The notes: generated from the letters alone by a model not told the origin. Positions 17,212 through 26,954 are shown, numbered from the stretch's first letter. The stretch: 55,360 bases of DNA from Streptomyces sp. MUM 178J (GCF_022414575.1 NZ_JADWYQ010000042.1:1-55360); one strand, 5' to 3'. Numbers and translations: made by a program.

Positions 17212-19923
17212 GTGGCTGAGACAGCATCGAAGAAGACCCCTGACGACAACCGTCCGCGCCTGCTCCTCATGGACGGGCACTCCCTGGCGTACCGGGCGTT
17301 CTTCGCGCTGCCCGCGGAGAACTTCACCACCGCGAGCGGCCAGACGACCAACGCCATCTACGGCTTCGCGTCGATGCTGGCGAACACCCTGCGCGACGAA
17401 GCGCCCACGCATTTCGCCGTGGCCTTCGACGTGTCCCGCAAGACCTGGCGCTCGCAGGACTTCCCGGAGTACAAGGCGAACCGCTCCTCGACCCCCGACG
17501 AGTTCAAGGGCCAGGTCGAGCTGATCGGCGAGCTGCTGGACACCATGAACGCGGTGCGGTTCGCGGTGGACGGCTTCGAGGCGGACGACGTGATCGCCAC
17601 CCTCGCCACCCAGGCGGAGGCCGCCGGCTTCGAGGTCCTGATCGTCACCGGCGACCGGGACTCCTTCCAGTTGGTCTCCGACCATGTGACCGTGCTGTAC
17701 CCCACCAAGGGCGTCTCCGAGCTGACCCGCTTCACCCCGGAGAAGGTCGAGGAGAAGTACGGGCTGACCCCCTCGCAGTACCCGGACTTCGCCGCCCTGC
17801 GCGGCGACCCGTCCGACAACCTGCCCGGCATTCCGGGGGTCGGCGAGAAGACCGCCACCAAGTGGATCAACCAGTTCGGTTCGTTCGCGGAGCTGGTCGA
17901 GCGCGCCGACGAGGTCAAGGGCAAGGTCGGCCAGGCGCTGCGCGACCACCTGGAGGCAGTCAAGCTCAACCGCCACCTCACGGAGCTGGTGCGCGACGTG
18001 GAGCTGCCCAAGGCCGTCGCCGACCTGGAGCGCGCACCGTACGACAGGACGGCGCTGAAGGGCTTCCTGGAGGTCCTCGAGATCCGCAATCCGAGCCTGC
18101 GCGAGCGGCTGCTCGCCGTCGACCCGGGCGCGGAGGAGGCAGAGCCGCCCGCCCCGGAGGCCGGCGTCGAGATCGACGGCAGCGTTCTGGGCGCGGGCGA
18201 GCTGGTCTCCTGGCTGGAGCTGCACGGCGGCCGGCCGCTCGGCGTGGCCACGGTCTCCACCTGGGCCCTGGGTGTCGGCAGCGTCAGTGAGATCGCTCTG
18301 GCGGCGGCAGACGGCAAGGCGGCGTGGTTCGACACCACCCAGCTCGACGAGGCCGACGAGCGGGTCTTCGCCGCCTGGCTCGCAGACCCGGCCCGCCCCA
18401 AGGTCCTGCACAATGCCAAGGAGGTCCTGCGGGTCTTCCCCGAGCACGGCTGGGACATCGCGGGCATCGCCATGGACACGGCTCTGGCCGCCTATCTGGT
18501 CAAGCCGGGGCGGCGTTCCTTCGCGTTGGACGCGCTGTCCGTGGAGTACCTCCACCGCGAGCTCGCCCCGGCCGCAGCCGAGGGCCAGCTGGCCTTCGGC
18601 GCCGACGAGCAGGCCGAGGCCGATGCCCTGATGGCGCAGGCCCGGGCCGTGCTCGATCTGGGCGAGGCGTTCGGCGGGAGGCTCAAGGATGTCGGCGCGG
18701 CCGAGCTGCTGCACGACGTGGAGCTTCCCGTGTCCGCTCTGCTGGCCCGGATGGAGCGGCACGGCATTCCCGCGGACCGCGCCCATCTCGAGGCGATGGA
18801 GCAGCAGTTCGCCGGCGCCGTGCAGCAGGCGGTGAAGGAGGCGCACGCATCGGTGGGCCACGAGTTCAACCTCGGCTCGCCCAAGCAGCTCCAGGAGGTG
18901 TTCTTCGGCGAGTTGAACCTCCCCAAGACGAAGAAGACCAAGACCGGCTACACGACGGACGCGGACGCGCTGGCCTGGCTGGCCGCGCAGACCGAGCACG
19001 AGCTGCCGGTGATCATGCTGCGCCACCGTGAACAGGCTCGGCTGCGCTCCACCGTCGAGGGCCTGATCAAGACGATCGCCCCGGACGGCCGGATCCACAC
19101 CACCTTCAGCCAGACCGTCGCGGCGACGGGCCGGCTGTCCTCGACCGATCCGAATCTGCAGAATGTGCCGGTGCGGACGGACGAGGGCCGCGCCATCCGC
19201 CGGGGCTTCGTCGTCGGCGAGGGCTTCGAATCCCTGATGACCGCCGACTACAGCCAGATCGAACTGCGGGTGATGGCCCATCTGTCGGAGGACGAGGGTC
19301 TGATCGAGGCGTTCACCTCCGGGGAGGACCTGCACACCACCGTCGCCTCCCAGGTCTTCGGCGTCGAGCGGTCCGCGGTCGACGCGGAGATGCGCCGCAA
19401 GATCAAGGCGATGTCGTACGGACTGGCCTACGGTCTGTCGGCGTTCGGGCTGTCCCAGCAGCTGAACATCGAGGCGGCCGAGGCCCGGGTGCTCATGGAC
19501 ACCTACTTCGAGCGCTTCGGCGGGGTCCGCGACTATCTGCGGCGCGTCGTGGACGAGGCGAGGTCCACCGGCTACACGGCGACCATGCTGGGCCGCCGCC
19601 GCTATCTCCCGGACCTTAACAGCGACAACCGGCAGCGCCGCGAGGCCGCCGAGCGGATGGCGCTCAACGCCCCGATCCAGGGCACGGCGGCGGACATCGT
19701 CAAAATGGCGATGCTGAGGGTGGACGACGCACTGCGCGAGGCGCGGCTCCACTCCCGGCTGCTGCTGCAGGTCCACGATGAAATCGTGCTGGAGATCTCC
19801 CCGGGCGAGCGGGAACAGGTCGAGGCCCTGGTCCGCAGGGAGATGTCCTCGGCCGTCTCGCTGCGCGCACCGCTGGACGTGTCGGTCGGCGTCGGCACGG
19901 ACTGGGAGTCCGCGGCTCACTGA
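17212..19923 (+). CDS. polA: DNA polymerase I
   Basis: A 903-residue family A polymerase for Okazaki-fragment maturation and excision repair. The N-terminal 5' nuclease starts at LLLMDGHSLAYRAFFALP and includes GDRDSFQLV and the helix-hairpin-helix at GIPGVGEKTA. The central domain is a degenerate 3'-5' exonuclease without the catalytic acidic set, as usual in actinobacteria. The polymerase domain has motif A MTADYSQIELR near residue 675, motif B KAMSYGLAYGLSAFGL, and motif C LLQVHDEIVLE. The GTG start fits a leaderless mRNA from the damage-type promoter. Confidence 0.97.
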   Translation: MAETASKKTPDDNRPRLLLMDGHSLAYRAFFALPAENFTTASGQTTNAIYGFASMLANTLRDEAPTHFAVAFDVSRKTWRSQDFPEYKANRSSTPDEFKGQVELIGELLDTMNAVRFAVDGFEADDVIATLATQAEAAGFEVLIVTGDRDSFQLVSDHVTVLYPTKGVSELTRFTPEKVEEKYGLTPSQYPDFAALRGDPSDNLPGIPGVGEKTATKWINQFGSFAELVERADEVKGKVGQALRDHLEAVKLNRHLTELVRDVELPKAVADLERAPYDRTALKGFLEVLEIRNPSLRERLLAVDPGAEEAEPPAPEAGVEIDGSVLGAGELVSWLELHGGRPLGVATVSTWALGVGSVSEIALAAADGKAAWFDTTQLDEADERVFAAWLADPARPKVLHNAKEVLRVFPEHGWDIAGIAMDTALAAYLVKPGRRSFALDALSVEYLHRELAPAAAEGQLAFGADEQAEADALMAQARAVLDLGEAFGGRLKDVGAAELLHDVELPVSALLARMERHGIPADRAHLEAMEQQFAGAVQQAVKEAHASVGHEFNLGSPKQLQEVFFGELNLPKTKKTKTGYTTDADALAWLAAQTEHELPVIMLRHREQARLRSTVEGLIKTIAPDGRIHTTFSQTVAATGRLSSTDPNLQNVPVRTDEGRAIRRGFVVGEGFESLMTADYSQIELRVMAHLSEDEGLIEAFTSGEDLHTTVASQVFGVERSAVDAEMRRKIKAMSYGLAYGLSAFGLSQQLNIEAAEARVLMDTYFERFGGVRDYLRRVVDEARSTGYTATMLGRRRYLPDLNSDNRQRREAAERMALNAPIQGTAADIVKMAMLRVDDALREARLHSRLLLQVHDEIVLEISPGEREQVEALVRREMSSAVSLRAPLDVSVGVGTDWESAAH

Positions 19924-19946
19924 CCGGGGGAAGCGGCCGATACGCC

Positions 19947-19973
19947 AGGAGGCCGGTCGTCGGCCGGCCTCCT
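19947..19973 (+). terminator. Hairpin terminator after polA
   Basis: A 10-bp perfect stem AGGAGGCCGG/CCGGCCTCCT with a 7-base loop lies 24 bp after the stop. Confidence 0.8.
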
Positions 19974-20271
19974 GAACGGAGCGATCCGGCGGGGGCCGCC
20001 GCGGTGCATGCGGCGGCGCCGCGGGGACAGGGCTGACCGTGAAGGACATGGCCGGGGCTCCCCGGGGCTTGCGGAATCGACGGTTATCATCAGCGACGCG
20101 CAACGGCGCTCAGCATGCATCAGGTTCCGTCCCCGGGATGAGGGGAAGCCGCCAGATGGCGAATTGGTGAAAACCGGTCAGGAGCCGATGTGTCGTGGTG
20201 TGAGTTGTCGTAGGGTCGCGGGAGATCTCGCGGTGGGGAGCGCGATACGCGCCGACGGGGAGGGAATCGAC
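19974..20271 (+). promoter_or_regulatory. Long structured 5' leader of the lytic transglycosylase gene
   Basis: Nearly 300 bp without a supported gene. Bases 20117-20195 contain closely spaced stem elements (for example CGCC-AGAT-GGCG) alternating with purine runs GGGGAAGCC and GGTGAAAACC. This style is typical of riboswitches; c-di-AMP (ydaO) switches precede wall-hydrolase genes in actinobacteria. I cannot assign the class by eye. The ribosome site GGGAGGG ends 9 nt before the GTG. Confidence 0.4.
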
Positions 20272-22164
20272 GTGAAGGCACCGCTGTTCGGCCGCCGTAT
20301 GCGCAAGGGGGCGACCACGACCGCCGTGGCAGCGGCTGCCGTGGCGGCACTCTCCGCTTCGCAGGCCCCCTCGGTGACGCCGGCTCCGTCGGGCGGCAGC
20401 CAGGAGGCGGCCGACGCCGACCTGCCGCCCGGTACACCGGTCTCCGGCAACTCCCCGTACTACACGGACCTGCCGCCGCTGAACACTTCGGGCAAACCAG
20501 TCGATCCGTCCAATGACCGCCCCGCTGCGGGGGAGACGGAAGCGGGTATACCGGCGACCGTCCTCGCCGCGTACAAGCAGGCCGAGCAGACCATCGCGGC
20601 CTCGGACCCCGGCTGCCACGTGCCCTGGCAGCTTCTCGCCGCCATCGGCAAGGTGGAGTCGGGGCAGGCGCGCGGCGGCAAGGTGGACGCCGAAGGCACC
20701 ACCTTCACCCCGATCCTCGGCCCCGTGCTCAACGGCGTCGGCTTCGCCAACATCTCCGACACGGACAACGGCGCGTACGACGGCGACACCACCCACGACC
20801 GAGCCGTCGGGCCGATGCAGTTCATCCCGTCCACGTGGGAGACATGGGGCCAGGACGCCAACGGCGACGGGCGCAAGGACCCCAACAACATCTACGACGC
20901 CGCGCTCGCCGCCGGCCGCTACCTATGCGCGGGTGACCGGGACCTGTCCGACGGGAAAGACCTCGAGAAGGCCATCCTCGGCTACAACCACTCGCGGGCG
21001 TACCTGCGCACGGTGCTGTCCTGGTTCGAGTACTACAAGCGCGGCACACACGAGGTCCCCGACGGCACGGGCGTGCTGCCCGTCGAGGACAAGCCCGACA
21101 GCGGCCCCGTCGTCCCGCCGACGCCCCTCACCACCCCCACCTCCAAGCCGACCGCGCCGTCCAAGCCCAAGCCCAAGCCCAAGCCCGAGCCGGCTCCGTC
21201 GGAGTCCGGCGGCACCCCCGGTCCCAAGCCCACCCCGGATCCGAAGCCGACCCCCACGCCGACCCCCACGCCGACCCCCAAGCCCACTCCGCCCGTCACC
21301 CCCGAGGTGCAGCCCACACCCAAGCCGACGCCGACCCCGACCCCGGCACCGGTCGCCCGGATCGAGGACGCGGGCACCGGCGAGCTCACGGCCATGGCCG
21401 GGCGCGCCTTCGCCGCGCGGCCGACGGTGAGGGCGAAGGACGCCGACGGCATGACCGTGGCGGGCTGTCCCGTGCGGTTCGAGATCGTCGGCGACGTCGA
21501 CGCCCGCTTCGCCGGCGGCGAGAGCGAGGTCACCGTCGAGACCCGTGCCGACGGCACGGCCGTCGCACCCGTGATCGAGGCCGGTGAGCAGACCGGCGTG
21601 TTCACCGTACGGGCGGTCGCGGCGAACCAGACCGCGGTCTTCGCCGACTTCGCCGCCACCGTGACGCCCCGCGCCGCCGACGCCCTCGCCCGCACCGGCG
21701 ACACGCCCCTCACGGCCGCCCCAGGGGGCGAGTTCGCAGACCGCATCGAGGTCAGGGCCACCCTTGAGGGCGAGATCGCGGCAGGCGTGGCGGTCAAGGC
21801 CGCCATCCTCGCACCCGTCGAGGCGGAGCCCGTCGAGGGCGAGACGCCGGACGAGCCCACCGAGGGCGAGGCCGGCGCCCAGGCCGACGACCAGGCCCGT
21901 GAGCCGTCCGAAACCCCGGGTGACGAGAGCGCCGACCAGCCGGCCGACAGTGAGAAGGGGCCGTACTTCAAGGACGCGGAGGGCAAGCCCGTCCGTACGC
22001 TCACGGAGTTGACCACCGACGCCGACGGCCTCCTCGCACTCCCGGAGATCTTCGCGGACGACACCACGGGCACGTTCCTGCTGCGCCTGACCGCTGAAGG
22101 GGGCGCGACCGTGACCATCGAACTGAAGGTCGTGGCGTCGCCGGCGGACGGCGACGCCGCCTGA
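20272..22164 (+). CDS. Secreted MltB-like lytic transglycosylase with Pro/Lys linker and Ig-like modules
   Basis: A 630-residue exported protein. The GTG at 20272 yields a signal peptide (basic FGRRMRKG then an Ala-rich core). The soluble lytic transglycosylase domain (about residues 95-270) has the catalytic Glu in [10 protein letters not shown] and motifs [15 protein letters not shown] and [12 protein letters not shown] long [12 protein letters not shown] linker follows (about residues 290-365), then two bacterial Ig-like (Big) modules interrupted by an acidic low-complexity segment. It should cleave peptidoglycan glycan strands outside the membrane. The long leader suggests RNA-level control. 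Confidence 0.88.
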   Translation: MKAPLFGRRMRKGATTTAVAAAAVAALSASQAPSVTPAPSGGSQEAADADLPPGTPVSGNSPYYTDLPPLNTSGKPVDPSNDRPAAGETEAGIPATVLAAYKQAEQTIAASDPGCHVPWQLLAAIGKVESGQARGGKVDAEGTTFTPILGPVLNGVGFANISDTDNGAYDGDTTHDRAVGPMQFIPSTWETWGQDANGDGRKDPNNIYDAALAAGRYLCAGDRDLSDGKDLEKAILGYNHSRAYLRTVLSWFEYYKRGTHEVPDGTGVLPVEDKPDSGPVVPPTPLTTPTSKPTAPSKPKPKPKPEPAPSESGGTPGPKPTPDPKPTPTPTPTPTPKPTPPVTPEVQPTPKPTPTPTPAPVARIEDAGTGELTAMAGRAFAARPTVRAKDADGMTVAGCPVRFEIVGDVDARFAGGESEVTVETRADGTAVAPVIEAGEQTGVFTVRAVAANQTAVFADFAATVTPRAADALARTGDTPLTAAPGGEFADRIEVRATLEGEIAAGVAVKAAILAPVEAEPVEGETPDEPTEGEAGAQADDQAREPSETPGDESADQPADSEKGPYFKDAEGKPVRTLTELTTDADGLLALPEIFADDTTGTFLLRLTAEGGATVTIELKVVASPADGDAA

Positions 22165-22185
22165 TCCCACGGGCATCCGCCCCCG

Positions 22186-22211
22186 CCCCTCCGTCCCGCA
22201 GGACGGAGGGG
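22186..22211 (+). terminator. Hairpin terminator after the transglycosylase gene
   Basis: An 11-bp perfect stem CCCCTCCGTCC/GGACGGAGGGG with loop CGCA. Confidence 0.85.
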
Positions 22212-22213
22212 TG

Positions 22214-22268
22214 TTCTCATCTCAGAGCGTCATTGCTACGGTGCTCCGACCTGACGCGGCATCAGGTC
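22214..22268 (+). promoter_or_regulatory. Promoter with overlapping 21-bp inverted-repeat operator
   Basis: TTCTCA (22214-22219) and TACGGT (22237-22242) are 17 bp apart. Six bases downstream begins GACCTGA-N7-TCAGGTC (22248-22268), a perfect inverted repeat that would cover the transcription start. It serves the small peptide gene and DUF3068 gene. I do not recognise the regulator. Confidence 0.5.
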
Positions 22269-22300
22269 AGCTGCGTCCCGAGCCCCACGGGAGGCCGAGC

Positions 22301-22438
22301 ATGCGCGCCCTCGCCGCCGCAGCCGTGGGACTGGTCGCCGCCCTCGCCCTCGTCCTCACCGTGTCGGCGATCGGCCAGCCCCCGGGCGAGACCTCGCCCA
22401 AGCCGCTGCTGACCACCGTTCCCGGTCCCAGGAAGTAG
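22301..22438 (+). CDS. 45-residue membrane peptide (SPW_0924-like)
   Basis: A tiny protein, mostly one transmembrane helix (LAAAAVGLVAALALVLTVSA) followed by a short Pro-rich tail SPKPLLTTVP. GGGAGG lies 6 nt before the ATG. From memory it matches the Streptomyces SPW_0924 small-protein family of unknown function. It lies 14 bp before the DUF3068 gene and is likely cotranscribed. Confidence 0.7.
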   Translation: MRALAAAAVGLVAALALVLTVSAIGQPPGETSPKPLLTTVPGPRK

Positions 22439-22452
22439 CGGAGGGCAAGGTC

Positions 22453-23406
22453 GTGCGCCGTCGAGCGAGCCTCGTACTCCTTGCCCTCGCGGTCTTCTTC
22501 GCCGCGCTCTCGCCCCTGCTGCGCTGGTACGCCTTTCCGCGGCTGGTGAAGATCCCGCCAGGCCAGTACCAGGAGATGGTCCTCGAAGCCAAGCCCGCGA
22601 CCCTGCTGGACTACGGCACCCTGCGCGCCGAGGAGGTGGAGAAGGTCACCATCGTGCAGACCCTCAAGGGGAACGTGGAGGAGTCGGAGCGGATCGAGCG
22701 CAGCGCCGGCCGGGACGTCGTCGTCTGGGACTGCCTCTCCTATGTCGAGGGCCCCGACGGCGCGATGGTCTCCCAGATCCCGGAGCGCTATGTCTTCGAC
22801 GCCCACAGCCAGGCGCCCGTCCATGCCACGGGAGAGTCGGTGGACGGGGAGGCCGTACGGCGCGGCGGCATCGAGTTCAAATGGCCGTTCCTCACCGAGA
22901 AGCGCGACTACGAGTACTTTGACGCCCAGACCCGGACCTCCGCGCCCATCCACTACAAGGGAACCCGAACGTTCCGGGGGCTTGAGGTCTACTACTTCGA
23001 ACAGACCGTCCCCTGGACGAAAGTCCGGTATCCGAAGAAGATGCCTATCCCGGGGATCGACGCCACGACCCTGGAGCAGCAGACCGGAACGACCCGCTGG
23101 TACACCACCAAGCGGATGTTCTGGGTGGAACCCGTCACCGGGGCGCCCGTCAACGGCGAGGAGATCCACAGAGAAGAACTCCGCGGCGGCACCCTGCTGG
23201 GCGGCCGGGACAAGGTGACCGCCTTCGCGGGCCATGTGAAGGTACGCCCCGACTATGTGGACCACACCGTCGAGCTGGTCACCTCCCAGCGGCGGCTGGT
23301 GCTGCTGATGACGTCCCATCTGCCGTGGGGCTTCCTGGCGTTCGGGGGAGCGCTGCTGGCCCTGGCGCTGGTCCTGGAGGCGCGCAGCCGCCGCGTTAGC
23401 GCGTGA
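22453..23406 (+). CDS. DUF3068 membrane-anchored protein
   Basis: A 317-residue protein with an N-terminal transmembrane helix (residues 5-25), a large beta-rich extracytoplasmic domain starting RLVKIPPGQYQ, and a C-terminal transmembrane helix (about 295-312). This is the DUF3068 (PorA-like annotation) architecture found across actinobacteria, with unknown function. GTG start. Its last codons overlap the 3' end of hrpB on the other strand by 11 bp. Confidence 0.85.
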   Translation: MRRRASLVLLALAVFFAALSPLLRWYAFPRLVKIPPGQYQEMVLEAKPATLLDYGTLRAEEVEKVTIVQTLKGNVEESERIERSAGRDVVVWDCLSYVEGPDGAMVSQIPERYVFDAHSQAPVHATGESVDGEAVRRGGIEFKWPFLTEKRDYEYFDAQTRTSAPIHYKGTRTFRGLEVYYFEQTVPWTKVRYPKKMPIPGIDATTLEQQTGTTRWYTTKRMFWVEPVTGAPVNGEEIHREELRGGTLLGGRDKVTAFAGHVKVRPDYVDHTVELVTSQRRLVLLMTSHLPWGFLAFGGALLALALVLEARSRRVSA

Positions 23407-26146
23407 CGCCGGGGGCGCGGGCCTGACGGGCCTTCGTATGGCGCGTCGGTGCCGCCGTCGAAGGGTCCTCGGGCCACGGGTGCTTGGGATACCGGCCGCG
23501 CAGTTCCGCCCGCACCGCCCGGTAGCCGTCCTTCCAGAAGGACCCCAGGTCCGCGGTGACCGCGGCGGGGCGTCCCGCGGGAGACAGCAGATGCACCAGC
23601 ACCGGCACACCCGCGACCAACGGCGTCTCGGCGAGCCCGAACATCTCCTGGAGCTTCACCGCCAGCACCGGCTGCTCCCCGCCGTACTCCACCCTGATCC
23701 GGGAACCGCTGGGCACCTCGATCCGCTCCGGCGCGAGCTCGTCCAGCCGCACCGCGTCGCCCGTCGCCCACGGCAGCAGCCGGGTCAACGCCTGCGCCGC
23801 GTCGAGCCGCCCGAGGTCCGCCCTGCGGCGGGCGCGGGACAACTCCGGCTCCAGCCAGTCCCCGGCGCGGTCCAGCAGCGCATCGTCCCCCACATCGGGC
23901 CACGGCCCGCCCACCGCGCGGTGCAGGAACGCAAGCCGCTCGCGCAGGGCCTGCCCCTCCCGCGTCCAGCGCAGCAGGCCCGGGCCTTCGCGGCGCAGCC
24001 CGTCGAGCAGCGCGTCGCGTACGCGGGCGGGGTCCGGATCGCGCAGACCGCGCGCCGACAACTCGACGGCCCCCAGCCGCCGTACGTCCCGGGCCACGAC
24101 GTCCCCGTCCTGCCAGTGCACTTCCTCGCCCTCGGCCAGCAGATGCGCTGCGGCCGTCCGCGCCGTGTCCTCGTCGATCACGGCCGCGAGCCGCACGCGT
24201 GCGGAGGCGGCCGCCCCCGACCGGTCCGCCACGGCGACTGCCAGCCATCCGGCGTCCCGCAGGCCCGACCCGTCCGCGGTCTCCGCGGCCGTGCCCGAGG
24301 CCATGAGGAATGCCCCCCGGCCGCGGGCCCCGGCGACGCGCTCGGGGAAGGCGAGGGCGGTGACGAGTCCGGCGACGGCGTCGTCGGTGCGCGGGGGAAG
24401 GGCGTTTCCCCCGCCCCGCCCCTTCCCGGAACCGGAGGCTTCGCCCCCGGGCCCCCGCTCAGGGGACGGCTGATCCGGCGCTGACGCCCCGCCCCCCGAA
24501 CGCGGCAGCTTCGCCCCGCGGCGTGCGCCGCTCCCTGCACCGTCCGGCAGTCGCACCCCTGTGTCGCGGGGCGTGCCCGCGGCGGCGTGCGGGCGCTGCT
24601 CAGTGGAGTCCTGGGGTGCGCTGCCTGCCGTGCCCGGACGTGCCGGGGACAGGCCTGCCGCCAGGCGGGCCGCCTCCGTTCGCCAGCGGGTCGCGTAGGC
24701 GTCGCCGCCGCGCCGGGCGGCTCGCCAGGCGGAGGACAGGTCGTCGCCGTACTCCCGCGGAGGCTCCTCGCTCAACAGGGCGATCACCTCCGCCGCGCGG
24801 CGGACGCCCACCTCGGGGGCGCCGTCCAGAAGGGCGCGGGCCAGCCGGGGGTGGACGCCCAGCCGGGACATGCGGATGCCGCGTTCGGTCACGCGGCCTG
24901 CGGCGTCGACCGCGCCGATCGCCGCCAGCACGGAACGCGCGGCCGCCAGCGCCCCCGAAGGCGGCGCGTCGAGGAGCGCGAGCCCCGCCGCCGACGCATC
25001 GCCCCAGCAGGCCGCCTGGAGCGCGAAGGCCGTCAGATCGGCCACCTTGATCTCGGGCGAGGGGAACGCCGTCAGCCGGGCGTCCTCCGCCTGGGACCAG
25101 CAGCGGTACACGGCGCCCGGGCCCTCGCGGCCCGCGCGGCCGGCGCGCTGGCGGGCCGCCGCCCGTGACACCCGCACCGTCGTCAGCGCGCTCAGCCCAC
25201 GAGCGTGATCCATCCGGGGCTCACGCGCCAGACCGGCGTCGACCACCACCCGCACTCCCGGCACGGTGAGCGACGATTCGGCGACCGAGGTGGCCAGCAC
25301 CACCCGGCGACGCGCCGCGGAGCCCGACAGCACGGCGTCCTGCACGGCGGCCGGAGCGCGTCCGTGGACCTGGAGGACCTCCGCGTCCACATCGGCCAGC
25401 CGCCCGGCCACGCGGGCGATCTCGCCCACCCCGGGGAGAAAGCAGAGCACGTCGCCGTCGCGCTCGCGCAGCGCCCTGCGCACCGTGGACGCCGTATGCG
25501 CCAGCAGCGCCGGGTCCACCCGCATCCCGTGCGGCGGCCGAACCGGGCGCGCAGGAGGCGCCCACACCTCCTGCACGGGGTGCAACGCCCCCTCCGCCTC
25601 GACCACGGGCGCACCGCCCAGCAGGCGCGCCCATCCCGCCGCGTCCGTGGTCGCCGACGCCGCCACCAGCTTCAGCTCGGGCCGCAGTGCGGCCCGCACG
25701 TCCAGAACGAACGCCGCCGCCGTATCCGCGTCCAGGTGGCGCTCATGGCACTCGTCCAGGATCACCACGTCGACCCCGGCAAGCTCCTGGTCCCGCTGCA
25801 GCCGCTGCACCAGCACACCGGTGGTGACCACCTCGACCACGGTGCGGTTCGACACGGCCCGCTCCCCGCGGACCGTGAAACCGACCGTCCCACCGGGTTT
25901 CTCACCGAGCAGCCAGGCCATCCGCCGGGCCGCGGCGCGCGCCGCGATGCGCCGTGGTTCGGCGACCAGCACACGGGCTCCACGCTCGGCCAGGGCCAGG
26001 GGCACGAGCGTCGTCTTGCCGGTCCCGGGAGGCGCGCACAGCACCGCCGCCCCGTGCTCGTCCAGCGCCTGCTCCAGGGCGGGCAGGGCAGTGCGCACGG
26101 GAAGCCGGTCCAGCGCCCCCTGGCGTATCGCGCCCACTCGTCCCAC
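23396..26146 (-). CDS. hrpB: ATP-dependent helicase HrpB
   Basis: A 916-residue DEAH/RHA helicase of the HrpB type. It has Walker A APPGTGKTT near residue 40, the DECH box VVILDECHERH near residue 130, motif III ASATTD, motif VI QRAGRAGREGPG, then HA2, OB and the C-terminal HrpB domain ending in the typical WPEDPSTAAPTRHTK. HrpB proteins are usually nearer 820-840 residues; here an insertion of about 90 residues (roughly 505-600) of Gly/Ser/Arg/Pro disordered sequence contains a Streptomyces intergenic repeat. The GTG start lies 1 bp after the stop of the upstream methyltransferase gene, so translation is coupled. Confidence 0.93.
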   Translation of the reverse strand: MGRVGAIRQGALDRLPVRTALPALEQALDEHGAAVLCAPPGTGKTTLVPLALAERGARVLVAEPRRIAARAAARRMAWLLGEKPGGTVGFTVRGERAVSNRTVVEVVTTGVLVQRLQRDQELAGVDVVILDECHERHLDADTAAAFVLDVRAALRPELKLVAASATTDAAGWARLLGGAPVVEAEGALHPVQEVWAPPARPVRPPHGMRVDPALLAHTASTVRRALRERDGDVLCFLPGVGEIARVAGRLADVDAEVLQVHGRAPAAVQDAVLSGSAARRRVVLATSVAESSLTVPGVRVVVDAGLAREPRMDHARGLSALTTVRVSRAAARQRAGRAGREGPGAVYRCWSQAEDARLTAFPSPEIKVADLTAFALQAACWGDASAAGLALLDAPPSGALAAARSVLAAIGAVDAAGRVTERGIRMSRLGVHPRLARALLDGAPEVGVRRAAEVIALLSEEPPREYGDDLSSAWRAARRGGDAYATRWRTEAARLAAGLSPARPGTAGSAPQDSTEQRPHAAAGTPRDTGVRLPDGAGSGARRGAKLPRSGGGASAPDQPSPERGPGGEASGSGKGRGGGNALPPRTDDAVAGLVTALAFPERVAGARGRGAFLMASGTAAETADGSGLRDAGWLAVAVADRSGAAASARVRLAAVIDEDTARTAAAHLLAEGEEVHWQDGDVVARDVRRLGAVELSARGLRDPDPARVRDALLDGLRREGPGLLRWTREGQALRERLAFLHRAVGGPWPDVGDDALLDRAGDWLEPELSRARRRADLGRLDAAQALTRLLPWATGDAVRLDELAPERIEVPSGSRIRVEYGGEQPVLAVKLQEMFGLAETPLVAGVPVLVHLLSPAGRPAAVTADLGSFWKDGYRAVRAELRGRYPKHPWPEDPSTAAPTRHTKARQARAPGVTR
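24395..24460 (-). repeat. Streptomyces GC-rich intergenic repeat embedded in hrpB
   Basis: Read on the minus strand, the segment contains GGGGGCGAAGCC, CCGGTTCCGGGAAGGGGCGG and GGGGGAAAC in that order. This is the layout of a palindromic element common between Streptomyces genes. Here it is translated in frame as part of the disordered linker (ERGPGGEASGSGKGRGGG). Confidence 0.6.
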
Positions 26147-26147
26147 G

Positions 26148-26954
26148 TCACTCGTCCCGTACGCAGACGAAAACGGCCGTCCCGGGGATCAGGTTTCCGC
26201 GCAGCGGGGACCAGCCGCCCCACTCCTGGCTGTTCCAGGCGGGCCATTCCGGCTCGACCAGATCGATCAGCCGGAAGCCGCCGGCCACCACGTCCCGTAC
26301 CCGGTCGCCGATCGTCCGGTGGTGCTCCACATACACGGCACGTCCCCGCTCGTCCTGCTCCACATAGGGGGTGCGGTCGAAGTACGAGGCCGACACGGTC
26401 AGCCCCTCGGGCCCCGGCTCGTCGGGGAACGCCCAGCGGAGCGGGTGGGTGACGGAGAAGACCCACCGTCCCCCGGGCCGCAGCACGCGCCGGACCTCCC
26501 GGAACACCTTCACGGGGTCCGCCACGAAGGGCACCGCCCCGTACGCGGAGCAGGCGAGGTCGAAGGACTCGTCCCTGAAGGGGAGGGATCCCGCGTCCGC
26601 CTCGACCAGGGGGATGTCGCCGCCGATGCGCAGCGCATGCTGGAGCTGCCGGTGGGAGAGGTCGAGCGCCACAGGGCGCGCCCCCCGGGCCGCCAGCCAG
26701 CGTGAGCACTGCGCCGCGCCCGCGCCGATCTCGAGGACGTCCGCCCCCTTGAGCAAGGACGCCGGCCCCAGCAGCCCAGCCTCCGCCTCGTCCAGCCCCT
26801 CCGGCCCCCAGACGAAACGGTCGTCCCCCAGGAACCCACCGTGCTCGGTCTGGTACTCGTCCGCGTTGCGGTCCCACCAGCCCCTGCTGGCCCGACTGCT
26901 CTCCGCGTCCCCCGCGCTACGGCGCGTCGCTTCTGGCTCGAAATCTTGGATCAT
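26148..26954 (-). CDS. Class I SAM-dependent methyltransferase
   Basis: A 268-residue methyltransferase of the UbiE/COQ5-like type. It opens with RGWWDRNADEYQTEHG and has motif I VLEIGAGAAQCSRWLA, the acidic residue in VALDLS, motif IV FDLACSAYGAVPF and the post-motif RVLRPGGRWVFSVTHP. The ATG at 26954 is preferred; a GTG two codons upstream is equally open and neither has a strong ribosome site. It is coupled to hrpB downstream and divergent from rpsA. The substrate is unknown. Confidence 0.85.
   Translation of the reverse strand: MIQDFEPEATRRSAGDAESSRASRGWWDRNADEYQTEHGGFLGDDRFVWGPEGLDEAEAGLLGPASLLKGADVLEIGAGAAQCSRWLAARGARPVALDLSHRQLQHALRIGGDIPLVEADAGSLPFRDESFDLACSAYGAVPFVADPVKVFREVRRVLRPGGRWVFSVTHPLRWAFPDEPGPEGLTVSASYFDRTPYVEQDERGRAVYVEHHRTIGDRVRDVVAGGFRLIDLVEPEWPAWNSQEWGGWSPLRGNLIPGTAVFVCVRDE

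Noticed and set aside
21120..21350. CRISPR-like or minisatellite array in the transglycosylase gene
   Set aside because: The repeats are short codon repeats (AAGCCC, ACCCCG) encoding a Pro/Lys/Thr linker, not spacer-separated direct repeats.
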